Shown: positions 23,057-32,438, numbered from the stretch's first letter. The stretch is 35,028 nucleotides of DNA from Dehalococcoidia bacterium (GCA_030372995.1 JAUCPZ010000311.1:1-35028); one strand, 5' to 3'. Program-made: numbers and translations. The notes: a model not told the origin generated them from the sequence alone.

Positions 23057-23779
23057 TTGATCAACAGAAGACGCATTCTTACAGCCCGGCTGGACGAGGT
23101 CAAGGGCAAGCTCATCGATTTGCTTTTCCCACCGCGATGCGTTGGTTGCGGAAGCGAGGGTGTGTTTGTGTGCGCATCATGCGAGGGTAGCCTAACCAGA
23201 TTGACGCCTCCAATGTGTCCGACGTGCAGCAAACCACTCGCGCAAGGAGAGCACTGCCCGTACTGCCGTGATTGGAAGCGGGACATCGAAGGGGTCCGTT
23301 CCCCCTTTGCTTTCGAAGGATTGATGCGCAAAGCGGTGCACCATCTCAAGTACAGCCACTTCAAGGCGCTCGCTACGCCCTTGGGGCGGATGCTCGCGCA
23401 GTATCTCGATTCTCATCCGGTGGCGGTGGACGCACTGGTTCCGGTGCCTCTGCACTCGAGGCGTCTGCGCGAGCGCGGCTACAACCAGTCTGCTCTGCTG
23501 GCGGCTGAGATCAGCAAGTGGAATGGTCTGCCAGTGGTCACAGATTCTCTTGTGAGGACGCGTCACACGAAGGCTCAGGTGAAGACGGATAGTGCGGAAG
23601 AGCGTCAACGCAACATGGCTGGGGCGTTCGGTTGCCGTGATGTGAGATTGGCGGGCAAGAGGATACTGGTCATCGATGATGTTTGCACCACCGGAGCGAC
23701 CCTGAATTCATGTGCTGCAGCCCTGAGAGCGGCCGGTGCCGTGTCGGTGTGGGGCTTAACCTTGGCTAGGGAAGTATGA
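23057..23779 (+). CDS. comF: ComF-family amidophosphoribosyltransferase-like protein
   Basis: ComF proteins join an N-terminal zinc finger to a phosphoribosyltransferase domain and are linked to DNA uptake in naturally competent bacteria. The zinc cysteines lie in [19 protein letters not shown] and [25 protein letters not shown] (family helix) and the PRPP loop [18 protein letters not shown] follow. Length is 240 residues from TTG at 23057; no strong Shine-Dalgarno sequence is seen, so it may depend on coupling to the gene before it. Its stop overlaps the glyA start (ATGA). Competence itself is not shown by this gene alone, although pilT at 17983 would be compatible. Confidence 0.88.
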   Translation: MINRRRILTARLDEVKGKLIDLLFPPRCVGCGSEGVFVCASCEGSLTRLTPPMCPTCSKPLAQGEHCPYCRDWKRDIEGVRSPFAFEGLMRKAVHHLKYSHFKALATPLGRMLAQYLDSHPVAVDALVPVPLHSRRLRERGYNQSALLAAEISKWNGLPVVTDSLVRTRHTKAQVKTDSAEERQRNMAGAFGCRDVRLAGKRILVIDDVCTTGATLNSCAAALRAAGAVSVWGLTLAREV

Positions 23780-25014
23780 GCGAACTGGCGAAGAGAGACC
23801 CCGAGATCGCGGCTGTCATCCGCAAGGAAGAGGAACGCCAGCAACATAAGCTGGTGCTGATCGCGTCCGAAAACTATGCCAGCCAAGCTGTGCTGGAAGC
23901 CCAGGGCTCCGTGCTGACCAACAAGTACGCCGAGGGCTACCCCGGGCGCCGCTACTATGGCAGTTGCGAGTGGGTGGACGAGGCAGAGCGCATAGCCATC
24001 GCCCGCGTGAAGCAACTCTTCCAGGCTGAATACGCCAACGTCCAGCCCCACAGCGGCAGCCAGGCCAATGCCGCGGTGTACTTGGCGCTGTTGAAGCCCG
24101 GCGATACTGTGCTGGCTATGAGCTTGGCGCACGGCGGCCATCTCACCCACGGCAGCCCTGCCAGTTTCTCGGGGAAGCTGTACCGCTTCGTTCACTACGG
24201 GGTCAACAGAGAGACGGAACTGCTGGATTATGAGGAACTGGAACGGCTGGCCAGGGAGCACCGCCCAAAGCTAATCGTGGCTGGGGCCAGTTCCTATCCG
24301 CGGAGCATCGATTTCGAGAGGATCCGGCACGTGGCCGACGAAGTCGGCGCGAAGGTGATGGTGGATATCGCCCACCCGGCCGGCTTGATTGCGGTGGGGA
24401 TTCATCCCACCCCGGTGCCCTGGGCAGAGGTGGTGACCTCAACGACCCAGAAGACGCTGCGGGGACCGCGCGGCGGCTTCATACTGGCCAGGCAGGAGCT
24501 GGCCAAAGCGCTGGACTCAGCCGTGTTCCCCGGCACACAGGGCGGGCCGCTGATGCATGTCATTGCAGCCAAAGCGGTCTGCTTTCATGAGGCCCTGCAG
24601 CCGGAATTCGCCGTGTATCAGAAGAGCTTGGCCGAGAACGCCAAGGTGCTGGCCGCCGAACTAGCCAGGCTGGGCTTCCGTATTGTGACTGGCGGCACGG
24701 ATAACCATTTGCTTCTAGTTGACCTGCGGCCGGCGGGCATAACGGGGAGGGTGGCAGAGGAGGCGCTGGATGCCATAGGCATCTCGGCGAACCGCAACGC
24801 CATCCCCTTTGATCCGTTGCCGCCGAACCAGGCCAGCGGGCTCCGGCTGGGAACGGCGGCAACAACCACGCGGGGACTGGGCACAAAGGAAATGAAACAG
24901 ATCGCAGCCATCATTCACCGGCTACTGACCGGTCTGGGTGACGAGAAGCTGAAAGGGCGCCTGGCTGAAGAGGTGCGGGACATCTGCGACAGATTCCCAA
25001 TCCCGCATGGTTGA
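23776..25014 (+). CDS. glyA: Serine hydroxymethyltransferase
   Basis: This PLP enzyme interconverts serine and glycine with tetrahydrofolate, supplying methylene-THF, for example for a thymidylate synthase such as the one predicted at 10642. It has [54 protein letters not shown] and the PLP lysine K226 in [15 protein letters not shown]. Length is 412 residues. The start overlaps the comF stop by four bases. Confidence 0.97.
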   Translation: MSELAKRDPEIAAVIRKEEERQQHKLVLIASENYASQAVLEAQGSVLTNKYAEGYPGRRYYGSCEWVDEAERIAIARVKQLFQAEYANVQPHSGSQANAAVYLALLKPGDTVLAMSLAHGGHLTHGSPASFSGKLYRFVHYGVNRETELLDYEELERLAREHRPKLIVAGASSYPRSIDFERIRHVADEVGAKVMVDIAHPAGLIAVGIHPTPVPWAEVVTSTTQKTLRGPRGGFILARQELAKALDSAVFPGTQGGPLMHVIAAKAVCFHEALQPEFAVYQKSLAENAKVLAAELARLGFRIVTGGTDNHLLLVDLRPAGITGRVAEEALDAIGISANRNAIPFDPLPPNQASGLRLGTAATTTRGLGTKEMKQIAAIIHRLLTGLGDEKLKGRLAEEVRDICDRFPIPHG

Positions 25015-25040
25015 GGCAGCCGCCACATCTGTGCTATAGT
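25011..25040 (+). promoter_or_regulatory. Promoter of the rpsF-ssb-rpsR cluster
   Basis: TTGAGG (25011-25016), 18 bases, TATAGT (25035-25040) with an extended TGC before the -10. The -35 overlaps the end of glyA. Confidence 0.6.
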
Positions 25041-25092
25041 TTGTCGGGAAAAAGGGGCATTATTGTCTAGTTAAGGTGGAGGGAGCAGCGAA

Positions 25093-25380
25093 TTGCGTGA
25101 CTACGAACTGACGGTTATTTTCAGGCCTGAGATTGCTGAAGAAGAGATACCGGCGGAGATCGAGAAGGTAAACCAGATGATCACCCAAAGAGGAGGGGTG
25201 GTCGGAGAGGTGAACCGCTGGGGACGGAAGAAGCTGGCCTACCCGATAAAGCACTGCCGCGAAGGCAACTACGTTCTCACGCCGTTCAAGATGGACCCGG
25301 CTTCGGCGATCGATCTGGACAAGAGCCTGAAGAGTTCGGAGCGCATACTGCGTCACCTGTTGGTGAGAGTAGGGGAATAA
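25093..25380 (+). CDS. rpsF: 30S ribosomal protein S6
   Basis: A 95-residue S6 protein, whose family partner on the ribosome is S18, encoded two genes downstream. RDYELTVIFRPEIAEEEI opens the typical beta-strand, and NRWGRKKLAYPIKHCREGNYVL is the family core. The start codon is TTG at 25093: it yields the conserved M-R-x-Y-E beginning, and GGAGGGAG lies about eight bases before it, with no ATG or GTG in place. Confidence 0.96.
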   Translation: MRDYELTVIFRPEIAEEEIPAEIEKVNQMITQRGGVVGEVNRWGRKKLAYPIKHCREGNYVLTPFKMDPASAIDLDKSLKSSERILRHLLVRVGE

Positions 25381-25412
25381 GAGACTAGGGGTAGAAGGGA
25401 AGACGGGGCATT

Positions 25413-25811
25413 ATGGCGAACTTAAACAAGGTAATGATCATTGGCAATGTGGGGACGGATCCCGAGATGCGTTTCACACCCAACGGGAATCCGGTGACCA
25501 GCTTCCGCGTGGCCACCAGCCGGGTGTTCACCAGCCAAGAGGGCGAGCGGAAGCAGGAGACTGAGTGGTTCACGGTTACGGCCTGGAACAAGCTGGCGGA
25601 GAGCTGCAACCAGTTCCTGGCCAAGGGCCGTCGGGCCTATGTAGAAGGCCGACTGCGCACGAGGGTCTGGGAGGGGCAGGATGGCCAGAAGCGGACTCAG
25701 GTGGAAATAGTAGCGGAAAGGGTCTTGTTCCTTGACCGGCAGGCGGCGGCCCCGCTCAAGGAGGAAGGCAAGGTTGACGAGGAGATCGAAGCAGAGGACC
25801 TCCCGTTCTAG
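25413..25811 (+). CDS. ssb: Single-stranded DNA-binding protein
   Basis: A 132-residue SSB with one OB fold (about residues 1-110): NKVMIIGNVGTDPEMRFTPN, VTSFRVATSR, ETEWFTVTAWNKLAE and KGRRAYVEGRLRTR. The short tail ends in the acidic protein-recruiting tip EDLPF, close to the common DDDIPF. It lies between rpsF and rpsR, a widely conserved order. The linker is very short compared with many SSBs. Confidence 0.97.
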   Translation: MANLNKVMIIGNVGTDPEMRFTPNGNPVTSFRVATSRVFTSQEGERKQETEWFTVTAWNKLAESCNQFLAKGRRAYVEGRLRTRVWEGQDGQKRTQVEIVAERVLFLDRQAAAPLKEEGKVDEEIEAEDLPF

Positions 25812-25826
25812 TAGAGGGTGAGAAGA

Positions 25827-26123
25827 ATGGTTAACGGACCAAAGAGACCTGCGAGGAGACCGGCCAGGCCGAAGTACATTCCAAAGCGCAAGGTCTGCGC
25901 GTTTTGCGCTGACAAGGTGGAGGAGATAAGCTATCGTGATGCCGCCTTGTTGCGGCGCTATATTTCAGACCGCTGCAAGATCGAACCCCGGCGCCGAACC
26001 GGGAACTGCGCCAAACACCAGCGGGCACTGGCCCAGGCCATCAAGAGAGCGCGGCATATTGCTCTCTTACCGCATACTCCGGCGCAGATGCGCAAGGTGG
26101 GAGCCACCACCCTGCGAGGATAG
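25827..26123 (+). CDS. rpsR: 30S ribosomal protein S18
   Basis: A 98-residue S18 with a basic N-terminal tail ([19 protein letters not shown]), the core [20 protein letters not shown] and [12 protein letters not shown]. Four cysteines (CxxC and two later) indicate the zinc-containing version. ATG at 25827 with the purine-rich GAGGGTGAGAAG before it was preferred over GTG at 25818. It ends the rpsF-ssb-rpsR cluster. The C-terminus is longer than in E. coli S18. Confidence 0.95.
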   Translation: MVNGPKRPARRPARPKYIPKRKVCAFCADKVEEISYRDAALLRRYISDRCKIEPRRRTGNCAKHQRALAQAIKRARHIALLPHTPAQMRKVGATTLRG

Positions 26124-26203
26124 TTGCCTTCTTCGCCGGGTGCACCCGCCCTGTTCCATCGCTGATCAGTGAAGTCCTTGTCTCCCGCGAGGGGGTCGTG
26201 AGT

Positions 26204-27241
26204 ATGTTGGAGAAGCTCCTGGATAGGTTCCGTGAGAAGGGCCCCGCCCGCCCACGCTCCAAGATTGAGATGGAAAAGAGGCGGCGCGCCGCCATCGTTC
26301 TGGTGATCGTCGCAGCAGTGGTATCCGCCATCGGGATAGTCGGGTGGGGTTACTACAGCACCAGCGTGAGGCCGTGGAACCAGCGCGTTCTGAAAGTGAA
26401 CGGCACGGTACTTGACATGCGGCACTTTGTGAAGATGCTGCGCCTCTATGGTGCGACGAGCGCGGACAGCGCTGATTCCGTGCTCTCGACTATGAAGGAG
26501 AACGAAATCAGCAGGCAGAGGCTGAAAGAAGACTTCGGTGTGGTCATCAGCAAAGAGGCTGTTGAAGCCAAGCTGCGGGAGGAGCTCGTGTCCTACGGCT
26601 TCATCTCGGAGAACGCCACCGATAGCGAGTTCAAGGAGGGGCAGAAGAACCTCAAGAAGGCGCTTAAGAGGTTCGATCTGTCGGTGGAGGACTACAAGGA
26701 GCTGCTCATTGAGCCGTCGTTGGTGAGCGAAGAGCTGAAGAGGCTGGTCGGTGAGCGCGAATATCCATCGACAGACAACTTTGAGCATGCGCAGGTGCAG
26801 GCGTTGCTTGTCTCGGGAGCGGACGACGCCGCGAACCTTAGAGCCAGATGGGAAGCGGGCGAGTCGTTCGACACGCTGGCCAAGGAAAAGTCGGTGTCCA
26901 GCTCCCTGCGGGACTACGCCACTGACAATGCCACGAAGGCTGAGTGGGTAGCGAAGGGAATCAAGAGCGCTGCGTTCGATGGTTTTGCCTTCGGTGCATC
27001 CTTTGACATGCTGAGCGATCCTATCCAAGATACGGACAGCACGACTAGCTACTGGCTGATCAGAGTGGTAGCCAGGGAATCGAGGACTCTTAGCGACAGT
27101 GACAGGGAGACTCTCGCCAGCGAGGCCTACTCGAAATGGCTGGAGGAAGCTACCGATCCGGAGAAGAACGAGATTGTCGAATATCTGACCGATGCCAAGC
27201 GGGACTGGGCGCTGGATCAGGTCAAGACGAACGTGGGCTGA
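26204..27241 (+). CDS. Membrane-anchored SurA/PrsA-like (peptidyl-prolyl isomerase-related) protein
   Basis: A 345-residue protein with a basic cytoplasmic start, one anchor helix (about residues 29-50, AAIVLVIVAAVVSAIGIVGWGYY) and an outside part. The outside part resembles the SurA N-terminal helical region (NGTVLDMRHFVKML...EISRQRLKEDFGVVISKEAVEAKLREEL) followed by a degenerate parvulin-type segment (QALLVSGADDAANLRARWEAG, FDTLAKEKSVSS, SYWLIRVVARES). The parvulin pattern is weak, so it may be a chaperone without isomerase activity. GGGGG at 26191-26195 supports ATG 26204 over GTG 26198. hom starts two bases after the stop. Confidence 0.68.
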   Translation: MLEKLLDRFREKGPARPRSKIEMEKRRRAAIVLVIVAAVVSAIGIVGWGYYSTSVRPWNQRVLKVNGTVLDMRHFVKMLRLYGATSADSADSVLSTMKENEISRQRLKEDFGVVISKEAVEAKLREELVSYGFISENATDSEFKEGQKNLKKALKRFDLSVEDYKELLIEPSLVSEELKRLVGEREYPSTDNFEHAQVQALLVSGADDAANLRARWEAGESFDTLAKEKSVSSSLRDYATDNATKAEWVAKGIKSAAFDGFAFGASFDMLSDPIQDTDSTTSYWLIRVVARESRTLSDSDRETLASEAYSKWLEEATDPEKNEIVEYLTDAKRDWALDQVKTNVG

Positions 27242-27242
27242 G

Positions 27243-28526
27243 ATGAGCGCGAAGAAGAGTGTCGGCGTCGGACTGATGGGGCTGGGGACGATCGGTGGGG
27301 GCGTGTTCAAGGCTCTCGCGGAAAGGGACAAGACAATAGCCGAGGCCACAGGCTGCCCGGTGGTCTTGCGCCGGGTGCTGGAAAAGCGCCCGGTTGATAT
27401 CAAGCCCTCGCTGCTCACTAAGGACGTGCACGACATAATAGCGGACCCGGAAATAGACGTGGTCATCGAACTCCTCGGCGGTGAACACCCCGCGGTGGAC
27501 TTCATCAAACAAGCCCTGCTCGCTGGCAAACACGTGGTTACTGCCAACAAGGAGGTGATTGCCAAGCACGGGGCGGAGCTGCTGGCCATTGCCAGGGACA
27601 AAGGGGTGGCACTGCAGTTCGAGGCCAGCGTGGGAGGCGGTATCCCGCTGCTGCTGCCCCTGCAGCACGGGCTGTTGGCGAACGAGATTTCCACCATATA
27701 CGGGATCATCAATGGAACGACCAATTACATCCTGACCAGAATGTCCCAGGAGCGGACCGGTTTTGCTGAAGCGCTGAAGAAGGCACAGGAACTGGGCTAT
27801 GCTGAGGCCGATCCTTCGAACGATGTCGAGGGCCGGGATGCGGCCTACAAGCTGGCCATCCTGGCGAGCGTTGGCTTCCATACCGTGGTCCGCCCGGACC
27901 AGGTCTACTGTGAGGGTATCTCCAGGCTGGCGGAGCCGGATTTCCGGTATGCCAAGGAACTGGGTTACGAGATCAAGCTGCTGGCCATTGCCAAGCAGAC
28001 CGATGGTGGTGTTGAGGCACGGGTTCATCCGGTCTTCATTCCGGAGGACTTCCTCCTGGCGAAAGTCAGCGGCGTCTACAACGCTGTCCAGGTGGAAGGA
28101 GATCTGGTCGGCAAGCTCATCTTCTATGGCCGGGGTGCCGGGGCTCAGCCCACATCCAGCGCCGTCATCTCGGATCTGATTGCCATCGGCCAGAGCATTG
28201 CTGCGGGCAAGAAGGTGCCGTCGGTGATGAGGCAGACCCGGCCCAAGCCGGTCCGGCCGATCTCAGAGCTGCAGACCAAGTACTATCTCCGGATGAGTAT
28301 TGCCGACCGGCCCGGGGTGCTGGCCCAGATAGCCAAGATACTGGGAGACCGCTCCATCAGCATTGCCTCCGTGATCCAGAAGGAGGCTGACGTCTCCAGG
28401 CAGACGGCTATGATTGTGATTATGACTCATCCCGCGCGGGAGGAGTTCATGCAGAAAGCCTTGGAGGAAATGAGAGGAGTGCCTGCGGTGGCGGAGGTAT
28501 GCAATCTCATCAGAGTTGAAGAATAG
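27243..28526 (+). CDS. hom: Homoserine dehydrogenase
   Basis: Reduces aspartate semialdehyde to homoserine for threonine and methionine synthesis. The nucleotide-binding motif is GLMGLGTIGGGVFKAL. VTANKEVIAKHG (K103), FEASVGGGIPLLLPL, GIINGTTNYILTRM and AEADPSNDVEGRDAAYKLAI are the catalytic-domain signatures. An ACT regulatory domain (about residues 345-427, YYLRMSIADRPGVLAQIAKI) suggests feedback control by threonine. Length is 427 residues. The ATG follows the upstream stop by one base. thrC lies two genes downstream; thrB is not in the window. Confidence 0.96.
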   Translation: MSAKKSVGVGLMGLGTIGGGVFKALAERDKTIAEATGCPVVLRRVLEKRPVDIKPSLLTKDVHDIIADPEIDVVIELLGGEHPAVDFIKQALLAGKHVVTANKEVIAKHGAELLAIARDKGVALQFEASVGGGIPLLLPLQHGLLANEISTIYGIINGTTNYILTRMSQERTGFAEALKKAQELGYAEADPSNDVEGRDAAYKLAILASVGFHTVVRPDQVYCEGISRLAEPDFRYAKELGYEIKLLAIAKQTDGGVEARVHPVFIPEDFLLAKVSGVYNAVQVEGDLVGKLIFYGRGAGAQPTSSAVISDLIAIGQSIAAGKKVPSVMRQTRPKPVRPISELQTKYYLRMSIADRPGVLAQIAKILGDRSISIASVIQKEADVSRQTAMIVIMTHPAREEFMQKALEEMRGVPAVAEVCNLIRVEE

Positions 28527-28538
28527 GCGGTGATGACG

Positions 28539-28742
28539 ATGACTTGGGTTGCGGGATTGATTGCCACTGGCGAAGTGAAGTGCGATGGCTGTGAGAAGAT
28601 CATGAGGCATCCGGAGAGGTATGCCTATATTGCCGAGGAAGGCCAGCCGTCAACTCGTCTATGTGAGAAATGTGCCGATGCCAGGGGGTACATGAGGAGG
28701 AGAAAGGACGAAAAGGGCAAGGAGTCGGTCTCCTTCCTGTAG
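28539..28742 (+). CDS. Small zinc-ribbon protein between hom and thrC, function unknown
   Basis: A 67-residue protein with CDGC and CEKC pairs separated by about 27 residues (GEVKCDGCEKIM ... RLCEKCADARGYM), followed by a basic tail. Start ATG 28539 was chosen for GGCGGTGAT just before it, which nearly matches the complement of the 16S tail; ATG 28533 is also possible. It is 12 bases after hom and nine before thrC, so it is certainly within that operon. A metal-binding or regulatory role is inferred from context only. Confidence 0.72.
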   Translation: MTWVAGLIATGEVKCDGCEKIMRHPERYAYIAEEGQPSTRLCEKCADARGYMRRRKDEKGKESVSFL

Positions 28743-28751
28743 GGCTAGAAG

Positions 28752-29801
28752 ATGGGCATCGGAGTACTTGTCAAGTACAAGCAGTATCTGCCGGTTACCC
28801 CCGCCACCCCGATGATCAACCTCGGAGAGGGTGATACCCCCCTGGTGCGGTCACAGGTTCTGGAGAAGGAGCTGGGGTGTGGGGAGCTGTATTTCAAGCT
28901 CGAAGGGTGCAACCCGACCGGCTCGTTCAAGGACCGGGGCATGGTGGTGGCGGTCGCCAAGGCGGTCGAAGCCGGGAGCCGGGCCATCATCTGTGCTTCT
29001 ACCGGCAACACCAGCGCTTCGGCGGCGGCCTACGGCGCGCGCTGCGGCCTTAAGACCATCATCGTGATTCCTAAGGGCAAGATCGCTTTGGGGAAGCTGG
29101 CCCAGGCCATCGTGTACGTCGCCCAGATCGTGGCCATCGGCGGTAACTTCGATCAGGCGCTGGATATCGTGCGCACACTGGCGGAGAAGTACCCGGTGAC
29201 CCTGGTAAACTCAGTCAACCCTTTCCGCATCGAGGGGCAGAAGACGGCTGCCTTTGAGGTCATAGACGTCCTGGGCGACGCGCCGGATTACCACTTCATT
29301 CCGGTAGGTAATGCCGGCAACATTACTGCCTACTGGAAGGGATATGTCGAATACCATAAGCTGGGGAAGGCCAAGAGGACTCCGAAGATGATGGGATTCG
29401 AGGCAGAAGGAGCGGCGCCCATCGTCAGGGGGTACAAGGTAGAGAAGCCCGAGACAGTGGCCACGGCCATACGCATCGGCAACCCCGCCAGTTGGAAGGG
29501 TGCGGAGGCTGCCCGGGACGAGTCCGGCGGAATCATTGACTGCGTCAGCGATGCGGAAATACTGGCCGCGTACCGGAGACTGGCCACGCGGGAAGGTGTT
29601 TTCGGCGAGCCAGCCTCGGCTGCTTCCGTAGCTGGCCTCATCAAACACGCCCCGCGGCTGGATCTATCCGGCAAGCGGGTGGTCTGCGTCATTACAGGCA
29701 GCGGCCTCAAGGATCCGGACAATGCTATGAAGGACGCGCCGGCCATCGTGGAACTTCCGGCTGACCTTGCGCAGGTAGCCAGGGCCCTCGGCCTGACTTG
29801 A
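28752..29801 (+). CDS. thrC: Threonine synthase
   Basis: This PLP enzyme converts O-phosphohomoserine to threonine. The start of the conserved region is [20 protein letters not shown], the PLP lysine is K60 in [30 protein letters not shown] binds substrate and phosphate, and [16 protein letters not shown] is the PLP phosphate loop. Length is 349 residues, the short class of threonine synthases. It is in one operon with hom. Confidence 0.95.
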   Translation: MGIGVLVKYKQYLPVTPATPMINLGEGDTPLVRSQVLEKELGCGELYFKLEGCNPTGSFKDRGMVVAVAKAVEAGSRAIICASTGNTSASAAAYGARCGLKTIIVIPKGKIALGKLAQAIVYVAQIVAIGGNFDQALDIVRTLAEKYPVTLVNSVNPFRIEGQKTAAFEVIDVLGDAPDYHFIPVGNAGNITAYWKGYVEYHKLGKAKRTPKMMGFEAEGAAPIVRGYKVEKPETVATAIRIGNPASWKGAEAARDESGGIIDCVSDAEILAAYRRLATREGVFGEPASAASVAGLIKHAPRLDLSGKRVVCVITGSGLKDPDNAMKDAPAIVELPADLAQVARALGLT

Positions 29802-29817
29802 AGTTGCGGAGGCGGCC

Positions 29818-30720
29818 ACGTCTTCTCCACGCGCCAGAGTCATTGTCAACCCCACATCAGGAGCCACATCGGCACGGCGCAGATGGCCCCGGATCAAGTC
29901 TCTGCTGGAAGATGCAGGGCTTGCCTTCGACAGCGTGATTACCGAGGGGCCGATGCATGCCATGGAATTGGCCGGCGAAGCCGCGGACCGCGGGTACGGA
30001 TTGGTGGTAGTGGTAGGAGGGGATGGGACGATCAACGAGGCGGTGAACGGACTGATCGGGCCTGATGGCAAGGGGAAGGCAGATCTGGGTGTCATCTGCA
30101 CCGGCACGGCCAACGACTTTGCCCGCAACATCGGTCTCCCCAGGAGCCTGCTCAAGAACTGCCGCCTGGTGGCTTCAGCGAGGAGGAGTGAGGTGGACGT
30201 CGGCGCCGTGCGATACGTTAAGGACGGGCAGAGCCGGCAGCGGTTCTTTGTCAATGTGTCGGGGGCCGGCTTTGATGCCGATCTCATGGAGGAGGCCAGG
30301 AATACCTTTCTGCCCCTCGGTCCGAAGGGGCCCTATGTGGGTGCCTTTCTGAAGATGGTGCCGACCTATGAGCCCAGGGAGTTTCACCTGAGCTTTCAGG
30401 ATAAGCAGGAAGCCCGGCGGGCCTACACCGTCTTGGTCAGCAATGGCAGGTATGCCGGCTCGATTCTATTTGACCCCGACGCTGACCTCCGCGATGGGCT
30501 ATTTGAGGTGATAACCCTTGATCCGTCTACGCTCCTCAAGGGATTGGCCGACACTTACCGCGCATTGCTTGACGGGCATCCCAAGATCGAGTACAGGAGG
30601 ACCAGCGTGTTGAAGATCGATTCTCCGGAGCCCCTTGCGGTGCAGGCCGATGGGGAGGTCCTCGGCTCGCTGCCGGCGGAGTTCCGGGTGCTGCCCAAAG
30701 CCTTGCGCGTCGTGGCGTGA
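29818..30720 (+). CDS. Diacylglycerol kinase/YegS-family lipid kinase, apparent ACG start
   Basis: A lipid kinase of the DagK catalytic family. The nucleotide-binding GGDGT (residues 67-71) lies in VVVVGGDGTINEAVNGL, followed by ICTGTANDFARNIGLP and GAGFDADLMEEARN. The first standard start in frame is GTG 29935, but translation upstream continues family homology, including the N-terminal RVIVNPTSG (N11-G15). An in-frame stop sits at 29794, and no ATG, GTG or TTG lies between. GGAGG (29808-29812) is followed after five bases by ACG at 29818, giving a 300-residue protein. Either ACG is used or an ATG was changed by mutation or sequencing error. It follows thrC by 16 bases. Confidence 0.8.
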   Translation, partial: TSSPRARVIVNPTSGATSARRRWPRIKSLLEDAGLAFDSVITEGPMHAMELAGEAADRGYGLVVVVGGDGTINEAVNGLIGPDGKGKADLGVICTGTANDFARNIGLPRSLLKNCRLVASARRSEVDVGAVRYVKDGQSRQRFFVNVSGAGFDADLMEEARNTFLPLGPKGPYVGAFLKMVPTYEPREFHLSFQDKQEARRAYTVLVSNGRYAGSILFDPDADLRDGLFEVITLDPSTLLKGLADTYRALLDGHPKIEYRRTSVLKIDSPEPLAVQADGEVLGSLPAEFRVLPKALRVVA

Positions 30721-30928
30721 AAGCGGCGACTCCGCGGAGACCCTCTTTCTCAAAGAGGCACCGGAGATTCGTGGGGAAAAGCTTCACTCTGCCTTGGGAA
30801 TGCACCTGACGGCTGGCGCATGTTGCGAACTCAAGCCACAAAGCCCTAGACTGTGCCAGGCTGCTCAGCTCTGCCGATGCTAGCACGAAGTGACTGGGCC
30901 AGCCCACTGACTACAAAGGGAGGACGAC

Positions 30929-31495
30929 ATGGTTGACCAAGCCAAGATTCAGAAGGCCGTTGCCCTGATCATCGAGGCCATCGGGGAGGATCCCAGGCGC
31001 GAGGGCTTGGCCGGAACGCCACAGCGCGTGGCCGAGATGTATGCCGAGCTGTTCAGCGGCTTGGGGCGGGATCCAAAGGAAGAGCTGGTGACCGGTTTTG
31101 AGGAAGGGCACCGGGAGATGGTGGTGGTGAAGGATATCCCGTTCTACGCCATGTGTGAGCATCACCTGCTGCCCTTCTATGGCTTGGCCCATGTCGGCTA
31201 TATCCCCAACGTCGATGGCCGGGTGGTGGGAGCCAGCAAACTGGCGCGGGTGGTGGAGATCGTGGCTCGCCGGCCGCAACTTCAGGAGCGGATGACTACC
31301 CAGATAGCCGAGGCCATCGTCGAAGCGCTCAATCCCGAGGGAGTAGGCGTGGTCATCGAGGCGGAGCACTTGTGCATGACCATGCGGGGGATAAAGAAGC
31401 CGGGCAGCAACATTGTGACTTCAGCCAACCGGGGCACCTTCCGGCGGAGGGCGGACACCAGGGCGGAGTTCCTGTCGTTGATAGCACGCAAGTAG
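30929..31495 (+). CDS. folE: GTP cyclohydrolase I
   Basis: First enzyme of pterin (tetrahydrofolate) synthesis from GTP. Zinc ligands are C76 and H79 ([14 protein letters not shown]) and C149 ([10 protein letters not shown]). [33 protein letters not shown] and [13 protein letters not shown] are family signatures. Length is 188 residues. AAAGGGAGG precedes the ATG. The 208-base gap upstream shows no recognised element. It is convergent with the next gene. Confidence 0.96.
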   Translation: MVDQAKIQKAVALIIEAIGEDPRREGLAGTPQRVAEMYAELFSGLGRDPKEELVTGFEEGHREMVVVKDIPFYAMCEHHLLPFYGLAHVGYIPNVDGRVVGASKLARVVEIVARRPQLQERMTTQIAEAIVEALNPEGVGVVIEAEHLCMTMRGIKKPGSNIVTSANRGTFRRRADTRAEFLSLIARK

Positions 31496-31511
31496 GCGGG
31501 AGCCGGCCACT

Positions 31512-31538
31512 TGCCCCTTGACTTTGGTCGTGGGGGCA
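31512..31538. terminator. Hairpin between convergent genes, possible bidirectional terminator
   Basis: TGCCCC (31512-31517) pairs with GGGGCA (31533-31538) around a 15-base loop, in the 48-base gap between two stop codons. No T-run is visible on either side. Confidence 0.35.
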
Positions 31539-31543
31539 GCGAG

Positions 31544-32134
31544 CTATTTCAGACGCGCAATCTCCTGCTTGTACTCGTCCAGCAACTGGTTGTACTGGGC
31601 GTCCATTTGAGAGAGGGTCAGCCGCCATTCTTCCTGAAACTGGGGCTGGCTCTCGATATTGATCTTAGTATTGGCCGGCAAACCCTGCTGCCTCAGCGCC
31701 TGCTGCAGCTTCGCCTGGAAATCCTGCTTCAGCATCTCGTAGGCCTGCCTCCTCTGCTGCTCTCCTTCATTGGTGTAGTGGTCGAAGACCCGCCGCATCT
31801 TGGTGAAGACGTTCTCCAGTGCGGTCTTGTCCTTCTTGATAGCCTTGAGGGCGTCCATAGCTTTCTTGTTGTTACGCCGGGCAGTGTCATGGATGGGGAG
31901 GGCGATGTTCCTCAGCAGCACCTCCTCCGCCCCTTTGACTACGTAGCGCCTCTCCTCGTCCTTGAACTTGCCTAGTTCAGTGGCCAGATTGATCTCCTCT
32001 TTCAGAAAGCGCACGGCGAGCTTTTGACCTTCCGGGACATACGTCCAGGTGAGCTTCTCCTCCTTTGAGGGCTCGTCCAGGTTCTTGATGCGCTCCATGG
32101 CTCTCTCGTAGGCGCTCTTGATCTCTTCAGCCAT
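31544..32134 (-). CDS. Helical hypothetical protein, function unknown
   Basis: A 196-residue soluble, highly charged protein with long predicted helices and coiled-coil potential (AEEIKSAYERAMERIKNLDE; EEEINLATELGKF-type region; GEQQRRQAYEMLKQDFQAKL). No signal peptide, membrane segment, cysteine or catalytic motif is seen. GGAGG precedes the ATG at 32134. It stands alone between folE (convergent) and tRNA-Val (divergent). No family was recognised. Confidence 0.75.
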   Translation of the reverse strand: MAEEIKSAYERAMERIKNLDEPSKEEKLTWTYVPEGQKLAVRFLKEEINLATELGKFKDEERRYVVKGAEEVLLRNIALPIHDTARRNNKKAMDALKAIKKDKTALENVFTKMRRVFDHYTNEGEQQRRQAYEMLKQDFQAKLQQALRQQGLPANTKINIESQPQFQEEWRLTLSQMDAQYNQLLDEYKQEIARLK

Positions 32135-32234
32135 TGACGGACCTCCGGCTTCCAGGGCTACAGTCTGTCTATTATACCAATTTACAGCACACCTGCTTGA
32201 CTATGAGCCCGTCAATCTGATAGGTTCTTGTCAG

Positions 32235-32310
32235 GGGCGGTTAGCTCAGTGGTTAGAGCGCTGCGTTGACATCGCAGAGGTCATTGGTTCAAGTCCATTA
32301 CCGCCCACCA
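32235..32310 (+). tRNA. tRNA-Val (anticodon GAC)
   Basis: The acceptor stem GGGCGGT (32235-32241) pairs with ACCGCCC (32300-32306). The anticodon stem CTGCG/CGCAG encloses TTGACAT with anticodon GAC at 32268-32270. The discriminator is A and CCA is encoded (32308-32310). TTGACT at 32197-32202 is a likely -35; the -10 near 32220 is weak. Confidence 0.95.
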
Positions 32311-32379
32311 CCTTATGTCTACCTGCAGAGACTTGCATGGGCTCTGCGAGTTTCCCTTCTTTCCCACTCACGATATCCC

Positions 32380-32408
32380 TTGACCCTCCTCCAATGGTCG
32401 CCTAGAAT
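32380..32408 (+). promoter_or_regulatory. Promoter of the collagen-like protein gene
   Basis: TTGACC (32380-32385), 17 bases, TAGAAT (32403-32408), each five of six to consensus. The leader is about 25 bases. Confidence 0.7.
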
Positions 32409-32438
32409 CCTATCGACTACTAACCAAGGAGGGGTGAG

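Noticed and set aside
25958-27724. Long minus-strand open frame (about 588 codons) antisense to rpsR, the SurA/PrsA-like gene and hom
   Set aside because: The plus strand carries clear family proteins over almost the whole length. The antisense product has no motif, and such frames are common in GC-rich coding DNA.
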